The notes under the pieces: generated by a model
Database searches by the model: none
The model's input: only the letters and a program-made list of their open reading frames with translations
What the model was told of the DNA's origin: nothing
Source: Leptospira jelokensis
Lineage (GTDB): Bacteria; Spirochaetota; Leptospiria; Leptospirales; Leptospiraceae
Length of the DNA: 64,000 bases
Assembly: GCF_004769635.1 (NCBI RefSeq)
Contig: NZ_RQGH01000033.1
Coordinates: 186,001 to 250,000, forward strand
Direction of reading: 5' to 3'
Shown: positions 29,001 to 37,981 of the stretch, one piece after another
How the letters are laid out: every line of letters starts with the position of its first letter
Numbering within the stretch: position 1 is the stretch's first letter
Translations under genes and position numbers: made by a program

Positions 29001-29548
29001 CTTCCAATGAAGAAATCATCTACGAAAAAGGGAAGGAACTTGGTGTTGGTATCATCCTTTTGAAACCGATACAAACCAATATTTTATATGAAAGTTTATC
29101 TGATTTAATTTCGGGAAGGGTTGCAGAAGAAGCTCAAAACAAGGAAAATCACTTAAAACCAATTTTATCGAACGAAAAAATAAAAGTGATGATCGTAGAA
29201 GATAATCCGGTGAATATGATGTTAACCAAAACCATTGTCTTAAAAATTTTACAGTCTGCAATCATCATCGAAGCAAATAATGGTTTGGAAGCTGTCGAAC
29301 ATTTTAAAAAAACAGAACCTGACCTAATCCTTATGGACATCCAAATGCCAGAAATGAATGGGTATGATGCCACAAGAGAGATCCGCAAATTAGCAATTGG
29401 CAGAAACGTTCCGATCATTGCTCTCACTGCTGGTACACTATCGGATGAAGAAAACAGGTGTTTGGAAAGTGGAATGAATGATTATATTTCGAAACCTGTG
29501 GTCTTAAATACCATCGCGGAAAAACTTAAACACTGGCTTTTGAAATAA
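26057..29548 (+). CDS. Soluble multi-PAS hybrid histidine kinase with two receivers
   Basis: 1163 residues, no membrane segment. Four or five PAS folds occupy about 10-640 (HPDDK occurs twice as PAC marks). The HisKA H-box has H665 ([11 protein letters not shown]), followed by N-box (NLIGNALKF), DTGIGID and [12 protein letters not shown] boxes. Receiver 1 (about 898-1015) begins LVVDDN (D903/D904) but the phosphoacceptor position is Y948 ([12 protein letters not shown]), so it probably cannot be phosphorylated. Receiver 2 (about 1044-1160) is complete: E1048/D1049, D1094 ([13 protein letters not shown]) and Lys in ISKPV. The SD AAAGGGA lies only two or three bases from the ATG. It likely phosphorylates an unlinked phosphotransfer protein. 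The signal is unknown. Confidence 0.93.
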   Translation: MAESFDYQNIVESFDEFLIVLDGNLEIQFSRTSPNLYLPKDSVAVGKHVKELPIIPRDSLILSNLCQETLSRRIPFQFSTSLLGNQYRVLGRFLETKSGPCVILRGEPSFNIEGVVLDSGPFVIFRYKFDSEFLITYVSPNVSHNLGYQTGDFKKGNLSLESLVHPDDKIQFETIEKQFIKNKERTYEREFRFRKPDGTYIYLSEYSVVSYYDSYPTEKISYLSDVSERKEKELEIKNQRDELNRIRVLFEETNAAANVGAWEVDLLQNKIFWAKETKRIHEVPDDYVPSLENAFQFYPIESEQNELRKVFEDTIHFGKSYDLVLQIKTFTGINKWVRTIGHGVFENGQCIRVYGSFQDITNSVNLDKQKEEALSKLETILDATTHVTIIGTDTEGTITHFNKGAEYHLQYTAEEMIGKQTPTILHKESEVSYRAEIISQEFGIPISGFETFVHKARLGAYDSHEWTYIRKDGSEFPVQLVITTTRDPKGEITGYLGIGIDISTQKATEEALRESERRWQFALEGSGDGIWDWNAVTNQVFFSSQWKSMLGFLDSEIGTSLSEWESRVHPDDKEKCFSDLEKHFTGLTPVYMNEHRMLCKDGTYKWILDRGKVIERTVDGKPLRVIGTHTDITNRKVLENDLIIAREKAENASNAKSNFLANMSHEIRTPLNGVIGFADLLMRTDLNQVQRKYMETVHLSAMSLLDLINDILDFSKIESGKMELYKERVNIFDLLHQIAEIVKHKAYEKGLELILNISPKVPRNVFVDSLRLRQILLNLIGNALKFTLKGEIQIKLTASPLNTNEYEFLFEVIDTGIGIDKDNQKKIFEVFAQADNSTTRQFGGTGLGLSITSKLLQLFGSKIELESELNEGSRFYFKFTTLADNERNLEPDLKSIQNVLVVDDNQTNLLVIKEMLDYKNINTTTVSSPTEALKRIIKGEIFDIVISYYNMPEMNGLEFISSLKQILIQNKQKIPYLTIHTSSNEEIIYEKGKELGVGIILLKPIQTNILYESLSDLISGRVAEEAQNKENHLKPILSNEKIKVMIVEDNPVNMMLTKTIVLKILQSAIIIEANNGLEAVEHFKKTEPDLILMDIQMPEMNGYDATREIRKLAIGRNVPIIALTAGTLSDEENRCLESGMNDYISKPVVLNTIAEKLKHWLLK

Positions 29549-29590
29549 TCAGATTGAATACGATTGTCCGATTGAGGCCATTTCTTTCTC

Positions 29591-31468
29591 ATGGACATTG
29601 TGCTAGTCTCAGTCTCCAAACTTTCCAAAACCATCGGCGAAAAAAAACTTTTTACCAACCTTGATTTCTCTATCAGTGAAGGAGAAAAACTTGCCATTGT
29701 TGGAATCAATGGATCCGGTAAGTCCACACTGCTTCGGGCAATTCTAGGAAAGGAAGAAACAGATTCTGGACAAATCATCAAAAACAATAACCTAAAAATC
29801 GCAATCCTCGATCAAAACCCAATTTTTGATCCCAAGGAAACCATCCTCGACCATATTTACAAAGGGGATAACAAACTCGTCAAAACCATTCGTAAGTATG
29901 AAGACATCTGTGAACGTATGAGCGAAGGGGAAGAAGGCCTCGATGATGAGTTTACAAATGCCTCACAAGAAATGGATAGACTCTCTGCTTGGGATTATGA
30001 ACAACAAATTAAATCCATATTACGAGAATTAGGTGTCGAAAAACTCGAACGAAAGATGTCTGAGTTGTCGGGTGGGATGTTGAAAAAGGTGGAACTTGCC
30101 AAGTCTCTCATTGATGAAAGTAATTTACTGATCTTAGATGAGCCAACAAACCATTTGGATGTAAAATCCATTTTATGGTTAGAAGACTACCTTGCCAATT
30201 TAGACAAAGCAATCCTACTCATCACACATGACCGTTATTTTTTAGATCGGATCGTAACAAAAATTTTAGAACTCGATCGTGGGAATTATTTTTTATACGA
30301 AGGAAACTACTCCATTTATTTGGAACGAAAGGTAGAACGAGAAGAAACACTTCAAAAACAAGAAGACAAAATCAAACAGTTTTTGAAACAAGAAGTGAAA
30401 TGGCTCAAACGCCAACCCAAAGCCCGTACCACAAAACAAAAAGCAAGGATTGACCGAGCAAATGAGTTACAATCCAGAGAAAAACGTGAAATCCAAAAAG
30501 ATTTGGAACTCAGTGTTGCTGCAAAACGCCAAGGGAAAACCATATTAGAAATCCATAATCTTAAAAAATCCATTGGTGAAAGAGTTCTCATCAATGACTT
30601 CACATATACGTTTAAAGCAAAAGAAAGACTTGGGATCATTGGGCCAAATGGTATCGGAAAATCTACTTTACTGAATTTAATGGCGGGACGTCTAACACCA
30701 GATAGTGGCTATTTAAAACCAGGACTCAACACGAAGGTTGGGTATTTTGACCAAACAAGTTCCGAACTTCCCTTAGAACGAAATGTACTAGAATACATCA
30801 AAGATGTGGCAGGTGAGATGATTGAAACGGAATCCGGTGAAAAAATTTCTGCAGCAAAGATGTTGGAACGATTTTTGTTTGATGGGAAATTACAATACAC
30901 TCCCATCGCCAAACTTTCTGGAGGTGAAAGGCGTAGACTTTTCCTGGTTCAAATTTTAATGACAGGTCCAAACTTTCTCATCCTAGATGAACCTACCAAT
31001 GATTTGGATATCCAAACCCTTTCTGTATTGGAATCATTTTTAGACGAGTTCCCTGGAACCGTAGTGATTGTCTCGCATGATCGTTACTTTCTCGACCGAA
31101 CCGCAGAAAGCCTACTCATCTTTCGAAAAGAAGGAAAACTGGACCATTATATTGGAACCTTCTCTTCCTTTTTGGAACAAGATAGTTTAGAAATTGAAAA
31201 CGAACCAAGTTCTATTCAAACCACGGTGGTCAAAGAAAGTTCTCCCGCTGTGGAAAAACCTAAAAAATCAAAACAAGACCTAAAGAAAATCCAAACCTTA
31301 GAAAAAGAGATCGCATCACTCGAAGCGAAAAAAACGGACTTAGAATCAAAATTGAGTACATTCGCAAATGATCATATGGAACTAAACAAAATATCGAAAG
31401 AAATCCAAACAATTGAGGCGGAAATTCTTTACAAATTGGAGGAATGGGAAATGTTTCATTCCGAATGA
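29591..31468 (+). CDS. ABC-F family ATPase (Uup-like)
   Basis: 625 residues, two fused ATP-binding cassettes without membrane segments, hence an ABC-F protein acting on ribosomes or DNA rather than a transporter. Cassette 1: GINGSGKST (Walker A, near 37-45), LSGGMLKKVELA, LLILDEPTNHLD. The interdomain linker (about 235-310) is charged and helical, with ARTTKQKARIDRANEL, the P-site tRNA interaction motif region. Cassette 2: GPNGIGKST, LSGGERRRLFL, FLILDEPTNDLD. A C-terminal coiled coil (about 560-625) resembles Uup. Its stop overlaps the ATG of the phosphatase gene (ATGA), an odd pairing. Probably translation factor or ribosome rescue. Confidence 0.93.
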   Translation: MDIVLVSVSKLSKTIGEKKLFTNLDFSISEGEKLAIVGINGSGKSTLLRAILGKEETDSGQIIKNNNLKIAILDQNPIFDPKETILDHIYKGDNKLVKTIRKYEDICERMSEGEEGLDDEFTNASQEMDRLSAWDYEQQIKSILRELGVEKLERKMSELSGGMLKKVELAKSLIDESNLLILDEPTNHLDVKSILWLEDYLANLDKAILLITHDRYFLDRIVTKILELDRGNYFLYEGNYSIYLERKVEREETLQKQEDKIKQFLKQEVKWLKRQPKARTTKQKARIDRANELQSREKREIQKDLELSVAAKRQGKTILEIHNLKKSIGERVLINDFTYTFKAKERLGIIGPNGIGKSTLLNLMAGRLTPDSGYLKPGLNTKVGYFDQTSSELPLERNVLEYIKDVAGEMIETESGEKISAAKMLERFLFDGKLQYTPIAKLSGGERRRLFLVQILMTGPNFLILDEPTNDLDIQTLSVLESFLDEFPGTVVIVSHDRYFLDRTAESLLIFRKEGKLDHYIGTFSSFLEQDSLEIENEPSSIQTTVVKESSPAVEKPKKSKQDLKKIQTLEKEIASLEAKKTDLESKLSTFANDHMELNKISKEIQTIEAEILYKLEEWEMFHSE

Positions 31469-33198
31469 AAACGGTCCATTACACAAGAATCCTCCTTTGG
31501 ACCCCCATCATCTTCATTGGGTATTTCATTTCCGCACAAATTGGATTCAATATTGCCTTTCTGAATAGCCAAGTTTCACCTGTTTGGCCACCAGAAGGAG
31601 TGGGGCTTTCCTCCTTATTACTGCTTGGCCCTGTTGCTTTACCTGGAATTTATCTAGGTGCCACACTTGCCAACTTCTACAATAACCCACACATCCAAAC
31701 AGCGTTTATTATAGGGATAGGGAATACACTGAGCAGTTATGTCAATTACCGCATCATCAAACGTGTGACGGAAAAAACAGATCCTTTGTATTCCACAAAG
31801 GATTTGATTTACTTCTTAAGCATTGGAACCTTTCCAGGATCTTTTATCAGTGCCGTGCTTGGTGTCACAAGTTTATGGTATTGGGATTTTTTATCTTCTG
31901 AATTGTATTTCAACGTATTCTTTACTTGGTTTTCCGGCGAGATGTTAGGGTTTCTCATTGTTGCACCCCTCCTCTTTGTTTGGTTTTATCCCAAATCCAA
32001 GTTAAACTTAGATGTATCGAAACAATTGGAACTTTTCCTTTGGATCATCATCGTTTATATTTCCGGATCCATTGCCTTTAGTGATGAATGGCCCCTTCTC
32101 TTTGTTCCCATTCCCTTTGTCATTGTCACAAGCATCCGCTTCCGTCAATTTGGTGCCACTTTATCAACGGTGGTTTTATCTTACACTGCCGTCACACTCA
32201 CCATTGATGGGAAAGGTGTATTTGCCAGGCGTGATGCCAGCGGATTATCCATCAATGATTCTCTCATCTTCTTAGATGCTTTTTTATTTTGTATTAGTGG
32301 GATTGCCTATTTTCTTGTGACAGCCACACGTGAAAGGGAACGTGCACAGGAAACTTCTTTAAAATCCTTACAAGTGTTAAATGAACTAAAAGAAAAAGCC
32401 AACGAAGAATTGGAGCAAAAAGTTTTAGAACGAACTGCTGTTATCGAGGAACAGAGGATCGAAATTGAAAAACAATTGGATATGGCAAAACGAATCCAAG
32501 AATCCCTTTTCCCTCAAAAAGAAATTATTCCCAATGGGGTCGAAATTTTATTCAAAAACATCCCTATGATGAAGGTTGGTGGTGATTTGTATGATATTGT
32601 GTGGAGGCATGACAAACAAGAATTAGGTGTTTTTATTTGTGATGTTTCTGGGCATGGAATTCCTGCAGCACTTTTAAGTGCTCTTGTCAAAACCTCACTG
32701 GAAAAATGGAAAGAAGACCCGAAGGATCTAAAAGAAAACTTAGAGTCGATTCGAAACCAAATCATTCCCAACTTAAGAGAACATTTTGTTACCGCAAGTT
32801 TACTCCACTTGTATACTGATTCAGGGGTCTTAACCTTTGCTCGTGCAGGGCATTTCCCTCTTTTTATCATTCGTAAATCAGGGGCTCTCGTCAGCCTAAA
32901 ACCAATGGGACGAATCATCACACCGATCTTTGATATCCTTGCCGAGGAAGAAAAGTTCCAATTGGAAAAAGGTGATTTGATTGTGCTTTTGACAGATGGT
33001 CTGACAGAAGCAAGAGACCCTTCCACATTGCAAATGTTTGGGGAAGACAAACTCTTAAACCTGGTCCGGGATCTCCGAGGCCAACCCTTAATCGAAATTC
33101 GAGATGAAGTATTCCAATCCGTAATCCACCTATCCGGTGGCATCCAAGCCATCCAAGATGATTTGACTCTTGGGCTCATTCGGTATACGGGAGTTTGA
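31465..33198 (+). CDS. MASE1 membrane sensor with SpoIIE-type serine phosphatase
   Basis: 577 residues from the ATG in the ABC-F stop codon (an upstream in-frame ATG at 31444 is less likely). MASE1 sensor with about eight membrane segments spans about 1-290; the family mark VSPVWPPEGVGLSSLLLLG is near residue 30-50. A coiled coil (about 295-345, EELEQKVLERTAVIEEQRIEIEKQ region) passes signal to a PP2C/SpoIIE domain (about 350-575): AKRIQESLFPQ, KVGGDLYDIV, CDVSGHGIPAALLSA, ARAGHFPLFI, LLTDGLTEARDP. The metal aspartates are intact. Such phosphatases usually release sigma-factor antagonists (RsbU-like). The last 69 bases overlap the convergent lipoprotein gene. Confidence 0.92.
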   Translation: MKTVHYTRILLWTPIIFIGYFISAQIGFNIAFLNSQVSPVWPPEGVGLSSLLLLGPVALPGIYLGATLANFYNNPHIQTAFIIGIGNTLSSYVNYRIIKRVTEKTDPLYSTKDLIYFLSIGTFPGSFISAVLGVTSLWYWDFLSSELYFNVFFTWFSGEMLGFLIVAPLLFVWFYPKSKLNLDVSKQLELFLWIIIVYISGSIAFSDEWPLLFVPIPFVIVTSIRFRQFGATLSTVVLSYTAVTLTIDGKGVFARRDASGLSINDSLIFLDAFLFCISGIAYFLVTATRERERAQETSLKSLQVLNELKEKANEELEQKVLERTAVIEEQRIEIEKQLDMAKRIQESLFPQKEIIPNGVEILFKNIPMMKVGGDLYDIVWRHDKQELGVFICDVSGHGIPAALLSALVKTSLEKWKEDPKDLKENLESIRNQIIPNLREHFVTASLLHLYTDSGVLTFARAGHFPLFIIRKSGALVSLKPMGRIITPIFDILAEEEKFQLEKGDLIVLLTDGLTEARDPSTLQMFGEDKLLNLVRDLRGQPLIEIRDEVFQSVIHLSGGIQAIQDDLTLGLIRYTGV

Positions 33199-33744
33199 TG
33201 GAGGTTCTAAAAACTCTTCAATACAAGGGATGAGAATTTCTATGCGATCTCTTTCATTCATGGGACCCAGTTCACCACCCCGAGGGAACATGGATTTTTG
33301 ATAGTCTGCGTAATTGACATTGGAAATCATCTCTAACATCTCGATGGATTTGGATTTGGTTTGGCGGAGGTAAGCGGCGCAGGAAATAAAGGAACCTATC
33401 GAAGTCAACTCTCTGCGAAAGTATTGGATCTTATACGAATTAGCATCCAGGTCATATACCCTAAGTCTATCGGGATACTGTTCCTTTTTTGTTTGCATCC
33501 ACTCATGGATGTCCATTCCTGCAGGTAAATGGATGGGATTTTTCGGATATACCCTTCTCTCTTTTGGTAAAAGGCTCCCACAAGAGTTAGAAAAAGAGGT
33601 TACCAAAATGAGGAAGAGACAAGAAGCAAAAACCACTGAAACAGAGGATCGATTCTTAGTTTGAGAACCAATCCGATTCAGACAGATTGTACGGTTGTAT
33701 TCGATCTTCCAAAAGAAGATTTTTTGGGAATCTTTAGTATCCAA
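33130..33744 (-). CDS. Putative lipoprotein of unknown function
   Basis: 204 residues as an open frame from 33744, but the hydrophobic segment is at about 35-50 and ends in SFSNSCGSL, a lipobox-like site, so the true start may be internal (an in-frame GTG at the front of VVFASCLFLILVTS would fit better). After the Cys the mature part is about 150 residues: charged, with INSVNYADY-type polar stretches and three further Cys. No domain recognised. The 3' end overlaps the phosphatase gene by 69 bases, an unusually long tail-to-tail overlap; the C-terminal part may be less constrained. Confidence 0.6.
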   Translation of the reverse strand: MDTKDSQKIFFWKIEYNRTICLNRIGSQTKNRSSVSVVFASCLFLILVTSFSNSCGSLLPKERRVYPKNPIHLPAGMDIHEWMQTKKEQYPDRLRVYDLDANSYKIQYFRRELTSIGSFISCAAYLRQTKSKSIEMLEMISNVNYADYQKSMFPRGGELGPMNERDRIEILIPCIEEFLEPPSNSRIPNEPKSQIILDGLDATG

Positions 33745-33747
33745 TTC

Positions 33748-34089
33748 CTATAACCTCCATTTCCCCGGGCTACCTAAGTTATTGTAACGCCCCCCTGGGA
33801 TATGGAACGGATTATGACCGCCACCAGACCTTGGCATTTGGTATTGGCTACCCCCATAATTTGGTACCCCATAACGACCTGAATACCCTTGGTAAGTGTA
33901 TGGGAATTGGTGGTAATTATGGCCTTGTTGGCTTGGATGCCTTACGTAATAAGAATCATTCCCATAGTCTGGAGTGATACAACCCACACCCAAACCGGAA
34001 AAACCACCTACTAGTAGTAAGCTGCACAAATACCGAACGATCCTTTGGCGACTGAGTATCTCTAACGATTCAAAATTGATTCTGTTCAT
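33748..34089 (-). CDS. Small Gly/Tyr-rich lipoprotein
   Basis: 113 residues when read from the ATG at 34089; the open frame runs on to 34185 but the extra stretch is Cys-rich and unlike a signal. The N terminus has basic residues, a hydrophobic run (LCSLLLVGGFSG) and the lipobox GLGVGC, so it is probably an acylated envelope protein. The mature part is low-complexity, rich in Gly, Tyr, Asn, Pro and His (GNDSYYVRHPSQQGHNYHQ), probably disordered. It ends three bases before the next minus-strand lipoprotein gene and the two are likely cotranscribed. Function unknown. Confidence 0.6.
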   Translation of the reverse strand: MNRINFESLEILSRQRIVRYLCSLLLVGGFSGLGVGCITPDYGNDSYYVRHPSQQGHNYHQFPYTYQGYSGRYGVPNYGGSQYQMPRSGGGHNPFHIPGGRYNNLGSPGKWRL

Positions 34090-34223
34090 AATGGAATGAA
34101 GTATAACCACCAAACAATGATTCCGGAATGGAGGGTTCCCGCATTTGCGGGGATCACCTATGCAAATGCATTTTGAAGGATCCAAATGAGAGAAAGGCTT
34201 GGTAATCGTATTATGTCTCTTAC

Positions 34224-34304
34224 GCGCCCTTGATGCGGAGGAGGCGTTAGCCGTCCGAAGGACCGAAGCGAATGCGAAAGTCCGGAGCGAGCAAGGAAAG
34301 GCGC
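34224..34304. other. GC-rich foldable element upstream of ilvC
   Basis: 81 bases, about 64% GC by count, in an AT-rich intergenic region between divergent genes. The ends pair: GCGCC-CTTG (34224-34232) with CAAG (34292-34295) and GGCGC (34300-34304), with a GAAA bulge on one side. Inside, GGC-GTTA-GCC (34243-34252) and GTCC-GAA-GGAC (34253-34263) form adjacent hairpins; GGAC can pair instead with GTCC at 34280-34283. It could be an RNA leader of ilvC, 83 bases before its start, or a dispersed repeat. No known riboswitch recognised. Confidence 0.45.
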
Positions 34305-34360
34305 CCTAATTCGTTCTTGTTTCCCTCGTTATAGTTCAAAATGATGGAAAAATCAGTTAA

Positions 34361-35389
<1,029 letters not shown>

Positions 35390-35437
35390 TTGTTTAGGTA
35401 ACGTAAGTTAGAAGAAAGAAAGGAAGAAGGATTTTAT

Positions 35438-36757
35438 ATGAAAGTAACACAAAAGATTGTACTCGCAGCACCTGCACGAACTCCTTTTGCACAAATTGGC
35501 AAGGCGCTCGCACAGTATCCAGGCCACCACTTAGGTAAAATTGTTGGTGAAGAAGTGATGAAACGCAGTGGTTTAAAACCAACTGACATTGACGGAGTGA
35601 TTGTAGGAGAGGGTTTTGCAAATGCACCAAACTCTGCTCGTGTGATTGCAAACCTCATGAACTTACCTTTAGAAATTCCTTGTTTAACAGTGGCAAACAA
35701 CTGTGTATCAGGACTGGAAGCAGTTGCAGAAGCATCTCGCCGTATTATGTTAGGTGAAGGTGAAGTATTCCTAGTGATTGGTGAAGAATCTCAAACTTCT
35801 ATGCCTTTCGTTGTGAAAAATGCACGCCTTAACAAAAAAACTAACAGCTTAGATTCACTTGTAAAACTCCTTCCAAACGACCTTCCTGAAGGTGTGGAAC
35901 TTCGTGACACATTAGAAGATGGTCTTGGTGATGGTGAAACTTCTTACGGGATGCAAGTAACAGCAGAAATCCTCGCACAAAACTACGCTCTCCCACGTGA
36001 AACCCAAGACAAAGTGGCTTACGAATCTTTCAAAAGAGCATTCGAAGCAACACAAGAAGGACGTTACAAACCATATATCATGGAAGTAAAAGACGATGAA
36101 GGAAACCCACTCCAAGCGGACGAAGCAGTTCTCCTCCGTGAAGGTCTTGTGAAAAACCCAACTCGTATGGGTCGCGCAATGCTTATGTTTGATAACCCAG
36201 CTATGAAATTTGATGCTTGGAAAGAAAAGTACGGTAAAGACTTAAAAAAATCTCATGGCCCTACTGTTTCCATCTTCAATGCAAGCCCACGTTCTGATGG
36301 AGCAGCGGGAATCATCGTCGCTTCTGAAGCAGCAGCAAAAAAACTCGGACTCAAAGCAGAAGCAGTGGTAACAGGTTTCAAAATGAAAGGTGTTGCACCA
36401 AACCTAATGGGACTTGGACAAGCAGAAGCAACTCTTGGTCTTCTTGAAGAAGTTGGCGAAAAAGTGGAAAACATCGATGTAATCGAAATCCACGAAGCAT
36501 TCGCAGCAACTGCTGTGGCAGCTCTTGAAGAAATCAAAATCAGAACAGGATTTGATTGGGAAAAGAACTTTGATGCCAAAAAGATCAATCCAAATGGTGG
36601 ATCCATCGCCATTGGACACCCGTTTGGTGCGACAGGGGTTCGACTCCTTCACAACGCGATCATGGACTTCCATGAAAACAAAGATGCAAAGAAAGTTCTC
36701 GTAACTGCTTGTGCACATGGTGGGATCGCAGGATCAATGATTGTAGAAAGACCATAA
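35438..36757 (+). CDS. Thiolase (acetyl-CoA C-acyltransferase)
   Basis: Makes or cleaves acetoacetyl-CoA or longer 3-ketoacyl-CoA. 439 residues. The nucleophile C89 is in TVANNCVSGLEA; HEAFAA (near 350), GGSIAIGHPFGATG (His near 390) and the second catalytic Cys in ACAHGGIAGSMIVE near the C terminus are all present. The length, some 40 residues above biosynthetic acetyl-CoA acetyltransferases, fits the FadI/FadA-type degradative branch. A strong purine-rich ribosome site (AAAGGAAGAAGG) precedes the ATG. No partner enoyl-CoA hydratase is adjacent. It probably shares a transcript with ilvC and ends at the terminator at 36801. Confidence 0.94.
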   Translation: MKVTQKIVLAAPARTPFAQIGKALAQYPGHHLGKIVGEEVMKRSGLKPTDIDGVIVGEGFANAPNSARVIANLMNLPLEIPCLTVANNCVSGLEAVAEASRRIMLGEGEVFLVIGEESQTSMPFVVKNARLNKKTNSLDSLVKLLPNDLPEGVELRDTLEDGLGDGETSYGMQVTAEILAQNYALPRETQDKVAYESFKRAFEATQEGRYKPYIMEVKDDEGNPLQADEAVLLREGLVKNPTRMGRAMLMFDNPAMKFDAWKEKYGKDLKKSHGPTVSIFNASPRSDGAAGIIVASEAAAKKLGLKAEAVVTGFKMKGVAPNLMGLGQAEATLGLLEEVGEKVENIDVIEIHEAFAATAVAALEEIKIRTGFDWEKNFDAKKINPNGGSIAIGHPFGATGVRLLHNAIMDFHENKDAKKVLVTACAHGGIAGSMIVERP

Positions 36758-36780
36758 TGCGAATCTAAAATTCCATTATG

Positions 36781-36798
36781 TTCGATCGAAAGATCGAA
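36781..36798 (+). repeat. GAAA-tetraloop hairpin
   Basis: TTCGATC and GATCGAA pair around a GAAA loop. It sits between the thiolase stop and the terminator hairpin and may stabilise the mRNA 3' end or help the terminator. Confidence 0.5.
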
Positions 36799-36800
36799 GG

Positions 36801-36832
36801 AAAAAGCCAAGGGTAACCTTGGCTTTTTTTTT
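36801..36832 (+). terminator. Rho-independent terminator of the ilvC-thiolase unit
   Basis: AAAAAGCCAAGG pairs with CCTTGGCTTTTT around GTAA, followed by a T-run of about nine. This is the clearest terminator in the window and ends plus-strand transcription after the thiolase gene. Because the A-run before the stem mirrors the T-run, it could also act on minus-strand transcripts. Confidence 0.9.
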
Positions 36833-36943
36833 GGGGGGAATTTTTTAAGGAAGAGAAAGTTGCAAAAGGTGAACTCTTTTGAAAAGAATTTTGCATTTTG
36901 GCAAAGGGGATTGAAAGTAAAGAGAGGATGTGGTAGAGAGGAC

Positions 36944-36978
36944 GTATTGGGTGGCGGGTGGTTCACCCCACCCAATAC
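36944..36978. repeat. Strong GC-rich hairpin
   Basis: GTATTGGGTGG (36944-36954) pairs perfectly with CCACCCAATAC (36968-36978); inside, GGTG pairs with CACC around GTT with a CG bulge. No T-run follows on either strand. It lies 18 bases beyond the stop of the minus-strand gene at 36997 and may protect or end that mRNA, or be a copy of a dispersed palindromic repeat. Confidence 0.6.
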
Positions 36979-36996
36979 AGGGCGGGGACTGTGGAC

Positions 36997-37863
36997 TCAC
37001 AACTTCCCTCCAAACCGCGCAAGCATCGGCACGATCCCATCCCTCGTTTGCCTTGCTGTATCATACCCAGGGAATGTCTTATACAACTTCAGGTAAAATT
37101 GTTTTTCAATTCGTTTGTTGCCTAAATTCGTTTTCTCTAATATATCTTTCGTAAACAAATGAAACTCAAAGTATCCATTTTTAAATTTGCCATCCAATCC
37201 CAACTTACCACCAACTTTTATTCGAATTGGATGTGTTAACTGAATCGCATCAAAAGTTTTTTCATTCGTAGAACCAATAGACTTGGAAATGGTAAACGAT
37301 TCTTTCATCTCCATTTCATGAAAGTCTTTATAGGTTGGATATTGGATCAAAACTTTTCCTTCCCGACGAAACTCCACCAAATAAGATAAAATTTCTGTAT
37401 TCTCCAAATCGAATGGCTCTATATCAATTGTTAGATGGTGGTCCAATATCTCCGATGACCTTGTTACAATATTTCCTTCTCGTTTCCCAATGATAACAAT
37501 CCGATTGCTTGCAGATGGAACAGAAAATTTAAAAACAGTCCCTGGCTCAGGTAAATCTTTCCCTGTGACGGTGAGTGGGTGGTGGATCGGTGTTTGTGTG
37601 ATTGTATTGGTATCTACAATCTTTGTTTCATCTTCATTCTCTAAATGAACATCCGACAGATTCAATTTTAAACTTTGTTTGGATTTAAAAAGCTCCGAAT
37701 TTTTAAACTTTGCGATGGCGAGCCTTTGCATAACAACAACGAGAAATAAAACTGCAACAAATAATACTAAAACGAATACCCAAGTCTCATAGGTGTTCAT
37801 CTTTTCTTCCAAGATACGAATTTGATCTAACGAATACGGTTTCAAAATTTGTCCAAGTATCAT
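36997..37863 (-). CDS. Hypothetical single-pass membrane protein
   Basis: 288 residues from an ATG with AGAAAGGA seven bases upstream; a second start at 37800 (MNTYETW) would give 267 residues and also has a GGAAG site. One membrane segment (about 28-45) is followed by a soluble part with two beta-rich segments: GTVFKFSVPSASNRIVIIGKREGNIVTRSS and VEFRREGKVLIQYPTYKDF, then a terminal domain with IRIKVGGKLGLDGKFKNGYFEFHLF. The strand pattern is faintly like PilZ-type barrels, but the RxxxR and DxSxxG marks are absent. I do not recognise a family. Single gene, divergent from the SH3 gene. Confidence 0.7.
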   Translation of the reverse strand: MILGQILKPYSLDQIRILEEKMNTYETWVFVLVLFVAVLFLVVVMQRLAIAKFKNSELFKSKQSLKLNLSDVHLENEDETKIVDTNTITQTPIHHPLTVTGKDLPEPGTVFKFSVPSASNRIVIIGKREGNIVTRSSEILDHHLTIDIEPFDLENTEILSYLVEFRREGKVLIQYPTYKDFHEMEMKESFTISKSIGSTNEKTFDAIQLTHPIRIKVGGKLGLDGKFKNGYFEFHLFTKDILEKTNLGNKRIEKQFYLKLYKTFPGYDTARQTRDGIVPMLARFGGKL

Positions 37864-37981
37864 TCGGTATCCTTTCTAAAACGAAACCTCTCTTTCAGTA
37901 TCGACCATCTGGAATCAGAAAAAAACCAATTCCATCGAAAAGAGATCGACTCAACTTTCTAACTTTCCTAATTTTTACACT

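Noticed and set aside
32514..33179. 221-residue minus-strand open frame inside the phosphatase gene
   Set aside because: Antisense to the intact SpoIIE catalytic domain; composition (Ser, Arg, Lys-rich) is typical of a shadow frame.
36860..37096. Short plus-strand frames across the 36.9 kb gap
   Set aside because: They cross the strong palindrome and the 3' end of the minus-strand gene and show no protein-like pattern.
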